DNA of 51,001 bases, from assembly GCA_046294265.1 (NCBI GenBank), contig JBKBKC010000020.1:1-51001 (forward strand), given 5' to 3'. The translations under genes and the position numbers were made by a program. Below, in pieces: positions 18,410 through 26,693 of the stretch. Below the pieces are notes generated by a model. That model was given only the letters and a program-made list of their open reading frames with translations, was not told the DNA's origin and did no database searches. Each line of letters begins with the position of its first letter. Position 1 is the stretch's first letter. The DNA is from JBKBKC01 sp046294265. GTDB taxonomy: Bacteria > Pseudomonadota > Alphaproteobacteria > Rhodobacterales > Rhodobacteraceae.

Positions 18410-19394
18410 GGAACATCTCCCCGCGCATCAGCTTGCGTGCGGCCTCGGCCACCGCCTCGGGCGTCGGCACCGTCAGGTCCTCCAGCGCGGGCGAGAACGG
18501 CACCGGCACATCCATCGCCCCCATGCGGATCACCGGCCCGTCAAGGTGGTAGAACGCCTTTTCGCTGATCTGGCTGGCGATCTCGGCCGTGATGCCATAG
18601 CTCTGGTGGCCCTCGTCGATCACGATGGCGCGGCCGGTCTTGCGCACCGATTTCAGGATTGTCTCCTCGTCCAGCGGCACGATGGTGCGCGGGTCGATCA
18701 CCTCGGCGCTGATCCCCTCGGCCGCCAGCGCCTCGGCGGCCTTTTCGGCGACCTGCACCATGGACGAGGTGGCGACCAGCGTGATGTCGGTGCCCTCGCG
18801 CTTGATGTTGGCGACACCGAAGGGGATCAGGTATTCCCCTTCCGGCACCGGGGCCTTGTCGTTGTACATCAGCTTGTCTTCGAAGATCACCACCGGGTTG
18901 TCGTCGCGGATCGCGGTCTTCATCAGCCCCTTGGCCTCATAGGCCGACGACGGCATGGCGACCTTCAGCCCCGGGATATGCGCCACCAACGCGTGCAGCG
19001 ACTGGCTGTGCTGCGCGGCAGACCGGCGCGTTGCCCCCAGATTGGTGCGCAGCACCAGCGGCACCTTGAGCTTGCCACCCGACATGTAATGGGTCTTGGC
19101 CGCCTGGTTGCACAGCTGGTCCATCACCAGAAACAGGAAATCGCCGAACATCAGATCGACGATGGGGCGCGAGCCGGTCATCGCAGCCCCCACCGCAATG
19201 CCCATGAATCCGGGTTCGGAAATCGGCGTGTCGATCACCCGGCCTGTCCCGAATTCCTCGACCAGCCCGGACAGCACCTTGAACGGCGTGCCCGCCTCGG
19301 CCACATCCTCGCCCAGCAGGAACACCGTCTCGTCGCGGCGCATTTCCTCGGCGATGGCCTCGTTGACGGCCTTGGAGAGTGTGATTTCGCGCAT
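18399..19394 (-). CDS. 2-oxo acid / acetoin-type dehydrogenase E1 component, beta subunit
   Basis: The 331-residue transketolase-like beta chain starts MREITLSKAVNEAIAEEM and contains FLLGEDVAEAGTPFKV, GRVIDTPISEPGFMGIAVGAA, the DLMFGDFLFLVMDQL stretch and the C-terminal VIDPRTIVPLDEETI and VIDEGHQSYGITAEIA segments expected of E1beta. With E1alpha it forms the thiamine-diphosphate heterotetramer that decarboxylates a 2-oxo acid or cleaves acetoin, then acylates the lipoyl arm. The start at 19394 is 10 nt from the E1alpha stop, with GAGGGAA upstream. Operon order alpha–beta–lipoyl protein is as in aco and bkd clusters. Confidence 0.94.
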   Translation of the reverse strand: MREITLSKAVNEAIAEEMRRDETVFLLGEDVAEAGTPFKVLSGLVEEFGTGRVIDTPISEPGFMGIAVGAAMTGSRPIVDLMFGDFLFLVMDQLCNQAAKTHYMSGGKLKVPLVLRTNLGATRRSAAQHSQSLHALVAHIPGLKVAMPSSAYEAKGLMKTAIRDDNPVVIFEDKLMYNDKAPVPEGEYLIPFGVANIKREGTDITLVATSSMVQVAEKAAEALAAEGISAEVIDPRTIVPLDEETILKSVRKTGRAIVIDEGHQSYGITAEIASQISEKAFYHLDGPVIRMGAMDVPVPFSPALEDLTVPTPEAVAEAARKLMRGEMFHGA

Positions 19395-19404
19395 TCTTCC
19401 CTCC

Positions 19405-20394
19405 TCAGGACGTTGTTTCGGCAAAGACGTGCATGGTGACCTCGGACGTGTCGGGATACCGGGCGGCCAGTGCGTATTCGACCGCCGCTGCGGCATCGGC
19501 GCGGACCTCCTCCTTGACCTGTGCAAGCTCCTCCTCGGAGGCCAGGCCCTGACCGGTCAGCCAGGCGCCAAAATTCACGATCGGGTCGCGCTCGGATTTC
19601 CACAGCGCCTCTTCATCCTTGGGCCGGTAGTATTCGCGGTTGATGTCGCCGACGTGGTGGCCGTGGTAGCGGTAGGTCCTGAGCTCGATGAAGAACGGCC
19701 CCTCGCCCTTGCGCGCCCGCGCCACCAGCGTCTGCGCCAGTTCGTTGACGGCAAGCACATCCTGCCCGTCCACGCTGTGGCTTTCGATGCCAAAGGCTTC
19801 GGCCCGCGCGGTCAGCGACCCTGCGGCGATCTCTTCTGTCTTGGTGTATTCGGAATAGCCGTTGTTCTCGCAGGCATAGATGACGGGCAGCTTCCACAGC
19901 GCGGCCATGTTCATCACCTCATACCAGAGGCCCTGCGCGGTCGCCCCATCGCCGAAAAAGCATACCGTCACCTCGTCACGGCCCCGCTGTTTCGCGCTCA
20001 GCGCGGCGCCCGTGGCAATGCCCATCGACCCGCCGACGATGGCATTGGCCCCCAGGTTCCCGTGGCTCTGGTCGGCAATGTGCATCGAGCCGCCCTTGCC
20101 CCGGCAATAGCCTTCTTCCTTGCCCAGCAGCTCGCAGAACATCGCCTTGAAATCGGCCCCCTTGGCCACGCAGTGGCCATGACCGCGATGGGTCGAGGTG
20201 ATCTTGTCCTCGTCGGTCAGCGCCTCGCAGATGCCCACCGCCACAGCCTCCTGACCGGAATACATATGCGTGAGGCCGGGCATCTTGGCCGACAGGTAAA
20301 GCTGGTTCGCGTTGTCCTCGAAGGCGCGGATGCGGACCATCTGGCGATACATCCGCAGATAGGCCTCGGTGTTGGTTTTTGGGTTGGCGTTCAT
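19405..20394 (-). CDS. 2-oxo acid / acetoin-type dehydrogenase E1 component, alpha subunit
   Basis: The 329-residue E1alpha has RGHGHCVAKGAD, GKGGSMHIAD, NLGANAIVGGSMGIATGAAL and the thiamine-diphosphate motif beginning GDGATAQG and ending ENN about 30 residues later. The MHIAD and GANAIVG wording is closest, from memory, to acetoin dehydrogenase AcoA and its relatives rather than to pyruvate dehydrogenase, but a branched 2-oxo acid substrate is not excluded. No E3 (dihydrolipoamide dehydrogenase) gene is in the cluster, so it must borrow one. Confidence 0.93.
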   Translation of the reverse strand: MNANPKTNTEAYLRMYRQMVRIRAFEDNANQLYLSAKMPGLTHMYSGQEAVAVGICEALTDEDKITSTHRGHGHCVAKGADFKAMFCELLGKEEGYCRGKGGSMHIADQSHGNLGANAIVGGSMGIATGAALSAKQRGRDEVTVCFFGDGATAQGLWYEVMNMAALWKLPVIYACENNGYSEYTKTEEIAAGSLTARAEAFGIESHSVDGQDVLAVNELAQTLVARARKGEGPFFIELRTYRYHGHHVGDINREYYRPKDEEALWKSERDPIVNFGAWLTGQGLASEEELAQVKEEVRADAAAAVEYALAARYPDTSEVTMHVFAETTS

Positions 20395-20416
20395 GGTGCG
20401 GGTCCTTGCCGTGGCA

Positions 20417-21727
20417 TCAGTAGCGGGCGGCGATGGGCAGGTCTTCGGCAGGAAAGAGGCTGATCACCTCGCATCCCTTGTCGGTCACGACGACCTCTTC
20501 CTCGATCCGCGCGGCGGAATATCCGTCCTTGGCCGGGCAGTAGGTTTCCAGCGCAAAGACCATGCCGGTCTTGATCTCCATGGGGTTGTCAAAGCTGACC
20601 GCCCGGCTGATGATCGGCCGCTCATGCAGTGCAAGGCCCAACCCGTGGCCGAATTGCAGCCCGAACGCCGCCAGTTCATTGGGAAAGCCGAGCGACTCCG
20701 CCGTGGGCCAGACCGCCGCCACCTTGTCGGTTGTCACCCCCGGCTTGATCAGCGCGATGGCGGCATCCAGCCATTCGCGCGCCTTGACATAGGCATCGTT
20801 CTGCACCGGCGTCGCGCGCCCGATGTTGAAGGTGCGGTAGTAGCAGGTCCGATATCCCTGATAGCTTTGCAGGATGTCAAAGAACGCCTGATCGCCCGGG
20901 CGGAAATACCGGTCGGTGAAGTTGTGAGGATGGGGGCTGCACCGCTCGCCCGCTATGGCGTTGATCGCCTCGACATCGTCGCTGCCCATCTCGTAGAGCA
21001 TCTTGTTGGCCATCGCCACGATGTCGTTTTCGCGGATGCCCGGACGCAGTTCGGTCCAGATCATGTGATAGACGCCATCGACCATGCTCGCGGCCTGGGT
21101 GAGCAGGTGGATCTCGTCCACGTTCTTGATCTCGCGGGCGGCGAGCATGATCTGCTGGCCGTCCACCACCTTCAGCCCGGCCTCCTGCAAGGAAAAGAAC
21201 ATCGCCGTTTCGGCATAGTCCACGCCCACGGGCATGTCGGCCACGCCTGCCTTCTTCAACAGGTCACAAATCTCTTCGGCATAGCGCTTCATCAGGCCAA
21301 AGCTGGGCGGGATCGTGCCACGCATGCCCACGACACCGGCGCGCATCCGCTCCGGGTCCAGCCAGTCGCAATATTCCTTGTGATGCACCGCGGCCGAGCC
21401 GAAATCCCAGACATAGGGCTCGTCATCGCCCGCCAGCAGGGCAAAACGGCACATCTTGTCGCGCTCCCATTCCCCGATCTTGGTGCCGCTGATGTAGCGG
21501 ATGTTGTTGACATCGAAAGTCAGCAGCGCGCCGCAGTCCGATGCCTTCAGCGCGGCCTTGACGCGTGACAGCCGGTAGCGGCGCAGCCTGTCGTGATCGA
21601 CCCGCCGTTCGAAATCGACCGCCGTGTGGCCCAGCGCCGGAAGATGCCGGTCCCAGCGCCAGTTGGGGTCGATGTCGCCCGGTTGCAGGATGCGGGGGTT
21701 GAGCGCGGATGTCGGGCCATGGGCCAT
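20417..21727 (-). CDS. M24-family (creatinase/prolidase-like) protein with an incomplete metal site
   Basis: The 436-residue protein has an N-terminal creatinase-like domain (LLTFDVNNIRYISGT) and a C-terminal pita-bread domain. Aligned with prolidases, ligands D284, H361 (FGHGLGL), E394 (ALETY) and E409 (RIEEE) are present, but the second Asp, normally in GDITRTF, is C295 (TCYYRTF). A dinuclear centre is therefore unlikely. Creatinase itself works without metal, hydrolysing a C–N bond; DddP, the DMSP lyase, is another divergent M24 enzyme. I cannot choose a reaction. The ATG at 21727 has AGGAGG 6 nt upstream. It is flanked by E1alpha and an SDR in the same operon, so it probably acts on the imported compound. 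Confidence 0.82.
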   Translation of the reverse strand: MAHGPTSALNPRILQPGDIDPNWRWDRHLPALGHTAVDFERRVDHDRLRRYRLSRVKAALKASDCGALLTFDVNNIRYISGTKIGEWERDKMCRFALLAGDDEPYVWDFGSAAVHHKEYCDWLDPERMRAGVVGMRGTIPPSFGLMKRYAEEICDLLKKAGVADMPVGVDYAETAMFFSLQEAGLKVVDGQQIMLAAREIKNVDEIHLLTQAASMVDGVYHMIWTELRPGIRENDIVAMANKMLYEMGSDDVEAINAIAGERCSPHPHNFTDRYFRPGDQAFFDILQSYQGYRTCYYRTFNIGRATPVQNDAYVKAREWLDAAIALIKPGVTTDKVAAVWPTAESLGFPNELAAFGLQFGHGLGLALHERPIISRAVSFDNPMEIKTGMVFALETYCPAKDGYSAARIEEEVVVTDKGCEVISLFPAEDLPIAARY

Positions 21728-21802
21728 GTGAGCCTCCTGCACGCCGCTTCGGGCGCGTCTATGTGGGATAAGGGTCGGGGTATGGTGCCGCGTGGCGCGC
21801 GG

Positions 21803-22612
21803 TCACTGCATGATCATGCCGCCGTCGATCATGATGAGCTGTCCGGTCATGTAGTCGCTGTCGCCCGAGGCCAGAAAGGCTGCCGTGCCCTTCACATCGT
21901 CGGGATAGGAATAGCGCTTCATCGTGATCATGGTCTTGGCCAGGTGATCCATCGACTGGCCGGGTTCCTTGAACATGCCGATCGCGACCAGATCCTTGTC
22001 GAGCTGTTCCCACAGCTCGGTGCGCACCACGCCGGGGGCATAGCCGTTGACGGTGATCTTGTGCTCCCACAGCGCCTTTGCGCCGCCGATGATCATGGCG
22101 AGCACGGCGTATTTGGAGCAGGAATAGGGGATCACATCCAGAAACGCGGTGCGCGAGACGATGCTGCCCACCGGGATGATCTTGTAGGGCTGATCCTCCA
22201 TCGGCCCCTGGGCGATCATCTGGCGCGCGGCCTCCTGCATGCCCAGAAGCACGCCCTTGGCGTTGATGTTCATGATCATGTCCCAGTTGTCTTCGTCGAT
22301 GTCCATGAACATGCGCGGCTTGTTCACCCCGGCATTCAAGAGGGCGACGTTGATCGACCCGAAGGCCTGCACCGTGGCGGCCACCGCGGCGGCGTTGTCC
22401 TCGCGGCTGGTGACATTCAGCTTGACTGCGATCGCACGGCCGTTTCCGGCGGCGTTGATCCGCTCGGCGACCTGCTGCGCGCCGTCCAAGTTGATATCGC
22501 CGAGGCAGACATTGGCGCCTTGTGCCGCGAAATGCTCGGCGTTGCAGGCGCCCATGCCCTGTGCGGCACCGGTGATCAGGATGTTCTTGCCGTTCAGGCG
22601 GTTGGTGTCCAT
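21803..22612 (-). CDS. short-chain dehydrogenase/reductase
   Basis: The 269-residue classical SDR has the nucleotide motif TGAAQGMG at about 14–21, an acidic residue after beta-2 (GDINLDG) that favours NAD, LLNAGVN in place of NNAG, the catalytic Ser in VGSIVSRT and the YSCSK pair, and a C-terminal GQLIMIDGGM. It should oxidise or reduce a hydroxyl/carbonyl of the pathway intermediate. The start at 22612 overlaps the end of the regulator gene by 19 nt and has GGGAGGAG upstream. A 75-nt gap to the M24 gene shows no promoter that I would defend. Confidence 0.93.
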   Translation of the reverse strand: MDTNRLNGKNILITGAAQGMGACNAEHFAAQGANVCLGDINLDGAQQVAERINAAGNGRAIAVKLNVTSREDNAAAVAATVQAFGSINVALLNAGVNKPRMFMDIDEDNWDMIMNINAKGVLLGMQEAARQMIAQGPMEDQPYKIIPVGSIVSRTAFLDVIPYSCSKYAVLAMIIGGAKALWEHKITVNGYAPGVVRTELWEQLDKDLVAIGMFKEPGQSMDHLAKTMITMKRYSYPDDVKGTAAFLASGDSDYMTGQLIMIDGGMIMQ

Positions 22613-24450
22613 CTGCTCCTCCCTTGGGGTTCGTATTCGCGCAAGGCGTTCTCGGCGCGGGCCTGGGCCTTGCGCAGCGCTTCGCGCGGCGTGGATATGC
22701 CGCGCAGCATGTCGTGCATCTCTTCGCCGCAGATCTGGAAGATCGCGCAGATCCCCGGCACAGGCGGGCGGGGCCAGAACTGCAATTCGTCGCGCCAGGA
22801 CATGGCATCGACCGCCTCGAAGATCGGCGAGATGCGCCGCACCTCGGGATCGGCCCCGACCGAATAGCGTGGCGCCGTGCGGCTTCCGTGCAGGATATAG
22901 AGCTTCTGGGCCTGCGGAGAGGTGAAGGCGATCAGCGCCTCGGCCGCCGCCGCGCGCCGCTCGACCGGCAGATTGGCGGGGATGCCCATGACATAGCCGC
23001 CCACCGGGGCGACCGGGCTGCCTTGCGGGCCTGCCGGGTGCGGAAGATAGCCGGTATTGTTGTAGGCGGGCGAACTTGCATCGCGTTCGAAATACGGGGC
23101 CAGCAGGGTGTAGCCGTAGGCCATCGCGATCTTGCCCGCAGCATAGGGGCGCACACGTTCGTACCACGACATCGACAGGATATCGGGCGGCGAATAGCTC
23201 AGCAGGGCGCGCAGATACTCGGCTGCATCCAGGGCCAGCGCGGTGTCGATGGTCGGCACCAGATCGGCGCGCCCCGCGGCATTGGCCTGATAGCCGCCCG
23301 CGATGGGGGCGAGATTCAGGACGGGCTGTCCGAAATCGGCGCAGGTCATCAGGAACTGGTGCCCCAAGGCTGTGCCGCGCGCGGCGTTCCAGGCCACGCC
23401 GTAGCGCCCGCGCGCGGGCCTGTGAAAGTGCTCCGCCGCCTTCAGCACGGCCTCGGTCGTGGCTGGGGCTTCCATCCCGGCCTCGGCAAACCAGTCGGTG
23501 CGGTAGAACAGCAACTCCGGCGTGGTCTGGCTTGGCACTCCGTAGGGATGCCCGCCCCAATGCGCCGCCTGCCAGCCAGCCGTATGAAAGTCCGCCGTAT
23601 CCAGCCGGTCAAGATCCAGCACATCGCCCAGCGGCAGCAGTACGCCCCGTTCGACGAATTCGCCGATCCAGGGCAGATCGACGGCGATGATGTCGTAGCG
23701 GCTGACCGGCCGCTCGGCGTTGCGCAGCGCCTCCTCGCGCAGCCGGTCGATGGAAAAGGCCCGCTGGCTGATATGGGTGCCGATGATCTGCTCGAACTGG
23801 CGCTTGAGGTTCTCCATCACCATGAAGGTCGGATCGCCATGAACGAGAATGCGCAGCCCGCCCGGCAGGTCCAGCGGTTGCGACAGCACCTCGGGCGGGC
23901 CGATGGCGCGTCCGGGGATGTAGGAGCCGCCAAAGTAGTATTCCTCTGCCTTGAGCGGGTCGGACGAAGGTGAGCCCAGATGCTGAAGTGCCAGGCGCTG
24001 CATCCGGTCCGAAAACTGCGCCCATTTCTGCAACAGGTCCGACGAGGGATGCAGGCTGAAGGTCTTGCCGCTCCTGGTGCGGGGGCGCTGCTCGACCAGG
24101 CCAGAGGCAATCATCTCCTCCATCCGGCGGCGCGCCGTCGCATAGGGCACGCCCGCGGCCGCCACCAGACTGGAGGCGGTGACGGGTCGGCCATGCAAAT
24201 GTTCGCTGATCAGGAAGGCGGTCATGTTCAGCAGCGGATTCTGGGGCGCGTGGTCCAGCACACCGGCCACCTCGTCACGGAAGGCGTCGAGGAACCCGAT
24301 GACGGCACGCATCGCCGGGTCGCCGCCACGGATGCCTTGCGGGCGCTGATCCGCCCCTGCAACCGGTTGGCCATTATGGATAAGGTCCATCTTCACTTCG
24401 GAAGGCCCGCTTTCGGTTTGACGCGTTTTGAATTTCTTGAAGCGAGCCAT
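22594..24450 (-). CDS. transcriptional regulator: winged helix fused to a family-1 solute-binding-protein domain
   Basis: The 618-residue protein has no signal peptide (MARFKKFKTRQTESG start). Residues about 70–135 form a winged helix-turn-helix (VTASSLVAAAGVPYATARRRMEEMIASGLV, then a basic wing RPRTRSGKTF). From about residue 197 to 590 it reads as an ABC-type extracellular solute-binding protein of the MalE-like family: GGLRILVHGDP, DIIAVDLPWIGEFVERGVLLPL, PYGVPSQTTPELLFYRTDWF and GGYVMGIPANLP. A cytoplasmic one-component sensor using this fold, rather than the LacI-type fold, is unusual. The start at 24450 has AGGAGGGG just upstream. It is first in the catabolic operon and divergent from the importer, so I infer local autoregulation. 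Confidence 0.85.
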   Translation of the reverse strand: MARFKKFKTRQTESGPSEVKMDLIHNGQPVAGADQRPQGIRGGDPAMRAVIGFLDAFRDEVAGVLDHAPQNPLLNMTAFLISEHLHGRPVTASSLVAAAGVPYATARRRMEEMIASGLVEQRPRTRSGKTFSLHPSSDLLQKWAQFSDRMQRLALQHLGSPSSDPLKAEEYYFGGSYIPGRAIGPPEVLSQPLDLPGGLRILVHGDPTFMVMENLKRQFEQIIGTHISQRAFSIDRLREEALRNAERPVSRYDIIAVDLPWIGEFVERGVLLPLGDVLDLDRLDTADFHTAGWQAAHWGGHPYGVPSQTTPELLFYRTDWFAEAGMEAPATTEAVLKAAEHFHRPARGRYGVAWNAARGTALGHQFLMTCADFGQPVLNLAPIAGGYQANAAGRADLVPTIDTALALDAAEYLRALLSYSPPDILSMSWYERVRPYAAGKIAMAYGYTLLAPYFERDASSPAYNNTGYLPHPAGPQGSPVAPVGGYVMGIPANLPVERRAAAAEALIAFTSPQAQKLYILHGSRTAPRYSVGADPEVRRISPIFEAVDAMSWRDELQFWPRPPVPGICAIFQICGEEMHDMLRGISTPREALRKAQARAENALREYEPQGRSRWTPTA

Positions 24451-24505
24451 TGCCCCTCCTCCATGCAGGATGACCATTTTGGAATTAGAGGATAGGCGAC
24501 AAAAA

Positions 24506-24539
24506 TCCATTATGGACATTGAAATGTTCACAATGGACA
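24506..24539. promoter_or_regulatory. candidate operator: ATGGACA direct repeats
   Basis: In the divergent regulator/importer gap, ATGGACA occurs at 24512–24518 and 24533–24539, exactly 21 bp (two helical turns) apart. The first copy is part of an 11-bp palindrome TCCATTATGGA (24506–24516). The second lies in an imperfect palindrome TGTTCACAATGGACA (24525–24539). Position and spacing suit a dimeric winged-helix regulator binding one DNA face. It is a candidate site only. Confidence 0.5.
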
Positions 24540-24664
24540 AGATTGCCGTGTGGATGGACGGCCGCACGACGGATCATGCAAGCGTCTCGGCCCTGCCGGA
24601 GATTCTCGTCTCCGGGCGAGCGATCCGGTGCGGGACGCAGCGACCACCAACGGGAGGAAACCGA

Positions 24665-25606
24665 ATGTCCAGAACTCTGACCACCCTGCTTGCCGGAACG
24701 GCCACGCTGGCCTTCGCAGGCATTGCAGCCGCCGATACGGTGCGCATCGGCATCACCCAGAACAACGTCGGCATCGACAGCTACCAGACGACCTATGAAA
24801 AGGCCTTCATCGAGGCGGCCGAGGCAAACCCGGATGTCGAGGTGATCGTGCTCGACGCGGGCGGTGACGTGGCGCGGCAAATCAGCCAGATGCAGGACCT
24901 GGTCCAGCAGCGGGTCGATGCGATCATCATCTGGCCGACCGACGGCCAGGCGGTCGTGCCTGCGGTCCGCAACGCGCACAACGCGGGCATCCCCGTCATC
25001 GTGACCAATTCGAATGTCGCCGAAGCAGGCTTTCCGTTCATTTCGGCCTTTTCGGGACCGAACAACGTCCAGCAGGGCACCTATTCGGCCGAGCTGATGT
25101 GCGATGCCCTGGGCGGCGAGGGACAGATTGTCCAGATCACCGGGATGCCCGGCTATACCACCGCCATCGAACGTCAGAAGGGCTTTGACGACCGCCTGGC
25201 CGAGCTTTGCCCCGGCGTGAAGCAACTCGACATCCAGCCCGGCGACTGGAACCGCGAACGCGCGCAACGCACGATGGAAACCTTCCTGACCCGGTTCGAC
25301 AAGATCGACGGCGTCTATTCCGGCGACGACAACATGGGCGTGGGCGCGCTGAACGCCGCCAAGGCCGCCGGACGGGCCGAGGGCATGATCTTTATCGGTG
25401 CCACCAACTTTGCCGTCGGCTACGATGCCATGGCCGCGGGCGAATACTATGGCTCGATCTACCAGTCGCCGGTGGATGACGCGCGGGCCGCGCTTCAGAC
25501 CGCGATAGACGTGCTGGCAGGCAAGGAGGTGCCGTTGCTCAACTACTTCGAAACGCCCAAGATCACCGCCGAGAACATGGCCGAATTCGACCGCCCGGTG
25601 TTCTGA
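24665..25606 (+). CDS. CUT2-type ABC transporter periplasmic substrate-binding protein
   Basis: The 313-residue protein has a signal peptide (MSRTLTTLLAGTATLAFAGIAAA|DT) and a type-I periplasmic-binding fold of the ribose/xylose/autoinducer-2 class: VRIGITQNNVGIDSYQTTYE, LVQQRVDAIIIWPTDGQAVVPA, NAGIPVIVTNS and GVYSGDDNMGVGAL. The ligand is likely a sugar, polyol or related small polar molecule; the sequence does not say which. The start at 24665 has GGAGG upstream. It is the first gene of the importer operon, which also has two permeases and a double ATPase. A strong hairpin follows the stop, as is common after binding-protein genes. Confidence 0.93.
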   Translation: MSRTLTTLLAGTATLAFAGIAAADTVRIGITQNNVGIDSYQTTYEKAFIEAAEANPDVEVIVLDAGGDVARQISQMQDLVQQRVDAIIIWPTDGQAVVPAVRNAHNAGIPVIVTNSNVAEAGFPFISAFSGPNNVQQGTYSAELMCDALGGEGQIVQITGMPGYTTAIERQKGFDDRLAELCPGVKQLDIQPGDWNRERAQRTMETFLTRFDKIDGVYSGDDNMGVGALNAAKAAGRAEGMIFIGATNFAVGYDAMAAGEYYGSIYQSPVDDARAALQTAIDVLAGKEVPLLNYFETPKITAENMAEFDRPVF

Positions 25607-25653
25607 GCAGTCTGACGTCGCGGACGGCCGACACTTCGGCGCCCCCCAGATAA

Positions 25654-25679
25654 ACGCGGCGCCCGGCAGGGCGCCGCGT
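25654..25679 (+). promoter_or_regulatory. intercistronic hairpin after the binding-protein gene
   Basis: ACGCGGCGCCC (25654–25664), loop GGCA and GGGCGCCGCGT (25669–25679) form a perfect 11-bp stem without a T-tract. It lies between the binding-protein stop and the first permease. Such hairpins in ABC operons protect the upstream mRNA and allow more binding protein than permease; partial termination is the alternative. Confidence 0.65.
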
Positions 25680-25706
25680 CATGCCACCGACGAGGAGGAG
25701 CGTAGG

Positions 25707-26681
25707 ATGGTGCTGACCCGCATGCGGGCGATTGGTCCTGTTGTTGCCAAGCAGGGCATATTTCTGGCCTTTGTCTTGTTTCTGATCGTGTTCACGCTCG
25801 CCTCGGACCGTTTCCTGACGTTCGAGAATGTCATGTCCGTCTTCCGGCAATCCGCGATCATCGGGATCATGGCGGTGGGCGTCACCATCGTGGTGATCGG
25901 CGGCAATCTGGACCTGTCGGTGGGCTCGATGCTGTCCTTCGCGACCGTTCTGGTGGTCGATCTGCACGACAAGATCGGCCCCGAAGCGGCCATCGCGGTG
26001 ATGATCGCAGCCACCTTGTGCCTGGGTGCCGTCAACGGCCTGCTCGTCGGCATCCTGCGGCTCAATTCCCTCATCGTGACACTGGGGATGCTCTCGGCGA
26101 TCCAGGGGTTGGTGCTGATCTACAGCGGCGGCCAGAACGTCGATATCGTCGATCAGTCGGGCACCTGGTTCCGATTTTTCGGGCGCGGCGCGGTGCTGGG
26201 CATCGCCACGCCGATCCTGATGTTCCTTGCGCTTGCGCTGATCTTCCACATCATCATGAGCATGATGCCCTTCGGACGGAAGGTCTATGCCGTGGGCGGC
26301 AACCCGACCGCCGCCAGCTTTTCCGGCATCGCGCGGTCGCGGGTCGTGTTCGTCACATACCTGATCTCGGCGCTCTGCGTGGCACTGGCGGCAATCGTGC
26401 TGGGCAGCCGGGTGATGGGCTCGCAGAACAACGTGGGGCAGGGATACGAATTGCAGGTGCTTGCCGCGGTTATCCTCGGCGGCACGTCGCTCTTGGGTGG
26501 CGCGGGCAGCATCGCGAAAACGGTTCTGGGTGTCCTGATGCTGGCCTTTATCCAGAACGGCCTGATCCTGATGGGGCAGCCCTATTACACCCAGTGGCTG
26601 GTGACCTGGGTGGTCATCATCGTCGCGGTCTGGCTCGACGTCGCGGCCAAGCGCGGCAAGCTCTTTTCACCGATCGCCTGA
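25707..26681 (+). CDS. CUT2-type ABC transporter permease (1)
   Basis: The 324-residue inner-membrane protein of the RbsC/XylH family has about eight to ten hydrophobic segments, the IGIMAVGVTIVVIGGNLDLSVGSML signature of the family and a GGTSLLGGAGS loop near the C-terminus. The start at 25707 has GAGGAGGAG upstream. It follows the binding-protein gene after a hairpin and precedes a second, different permease by 12 nt, so the membrane channel is probably a heterodimer. Confidence 0.93.
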   Translation: MVLTRMRAIGPVVAKQGIFLAFVLFLIVFTLASDRFLTFENVMSVFRQSAIIGIMAVGVTIVVIGGNLDLSVGSMLSFATVLVVDLHDKIGPEAAIAVMIAATLCLGAVNGLLVGILRLNSLIVTLGMLSAIQGLVLIYSGGQNVDIVDQSGTWFRFFGRGAVLGIATPILMFLALALIFHIIMSMMPFGRKVYAVGGNPTAASFSGIARSRVVFVTYLISALCVALAAIVLGSRVMGSQNNVGQGYELQVLAAVILGGTSLLGGAGSIAKTVLGVLMLAFIQNGLILMGQPYYTQWLVTWVVIIVAVWLDVAAKRGKLFSPIA

Positions 26682-26693
26682 GGGAGGCCAACC

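Noticed and set aside
18399..20394. Naming the E1 pair acoA/acoB
   Set aside because: Wording is AcoA-like, but the rest of the aco set (regulator, typical single E2, E3) is missing, so the substrate is left open.
20417..21727. M24 protein as the DMSP lyase DddP
   Set aside because: Same superfamily and family-typical of marine relatives, but the DddP metal-site pattern (two further Asp) and N-terminal wording are absent.
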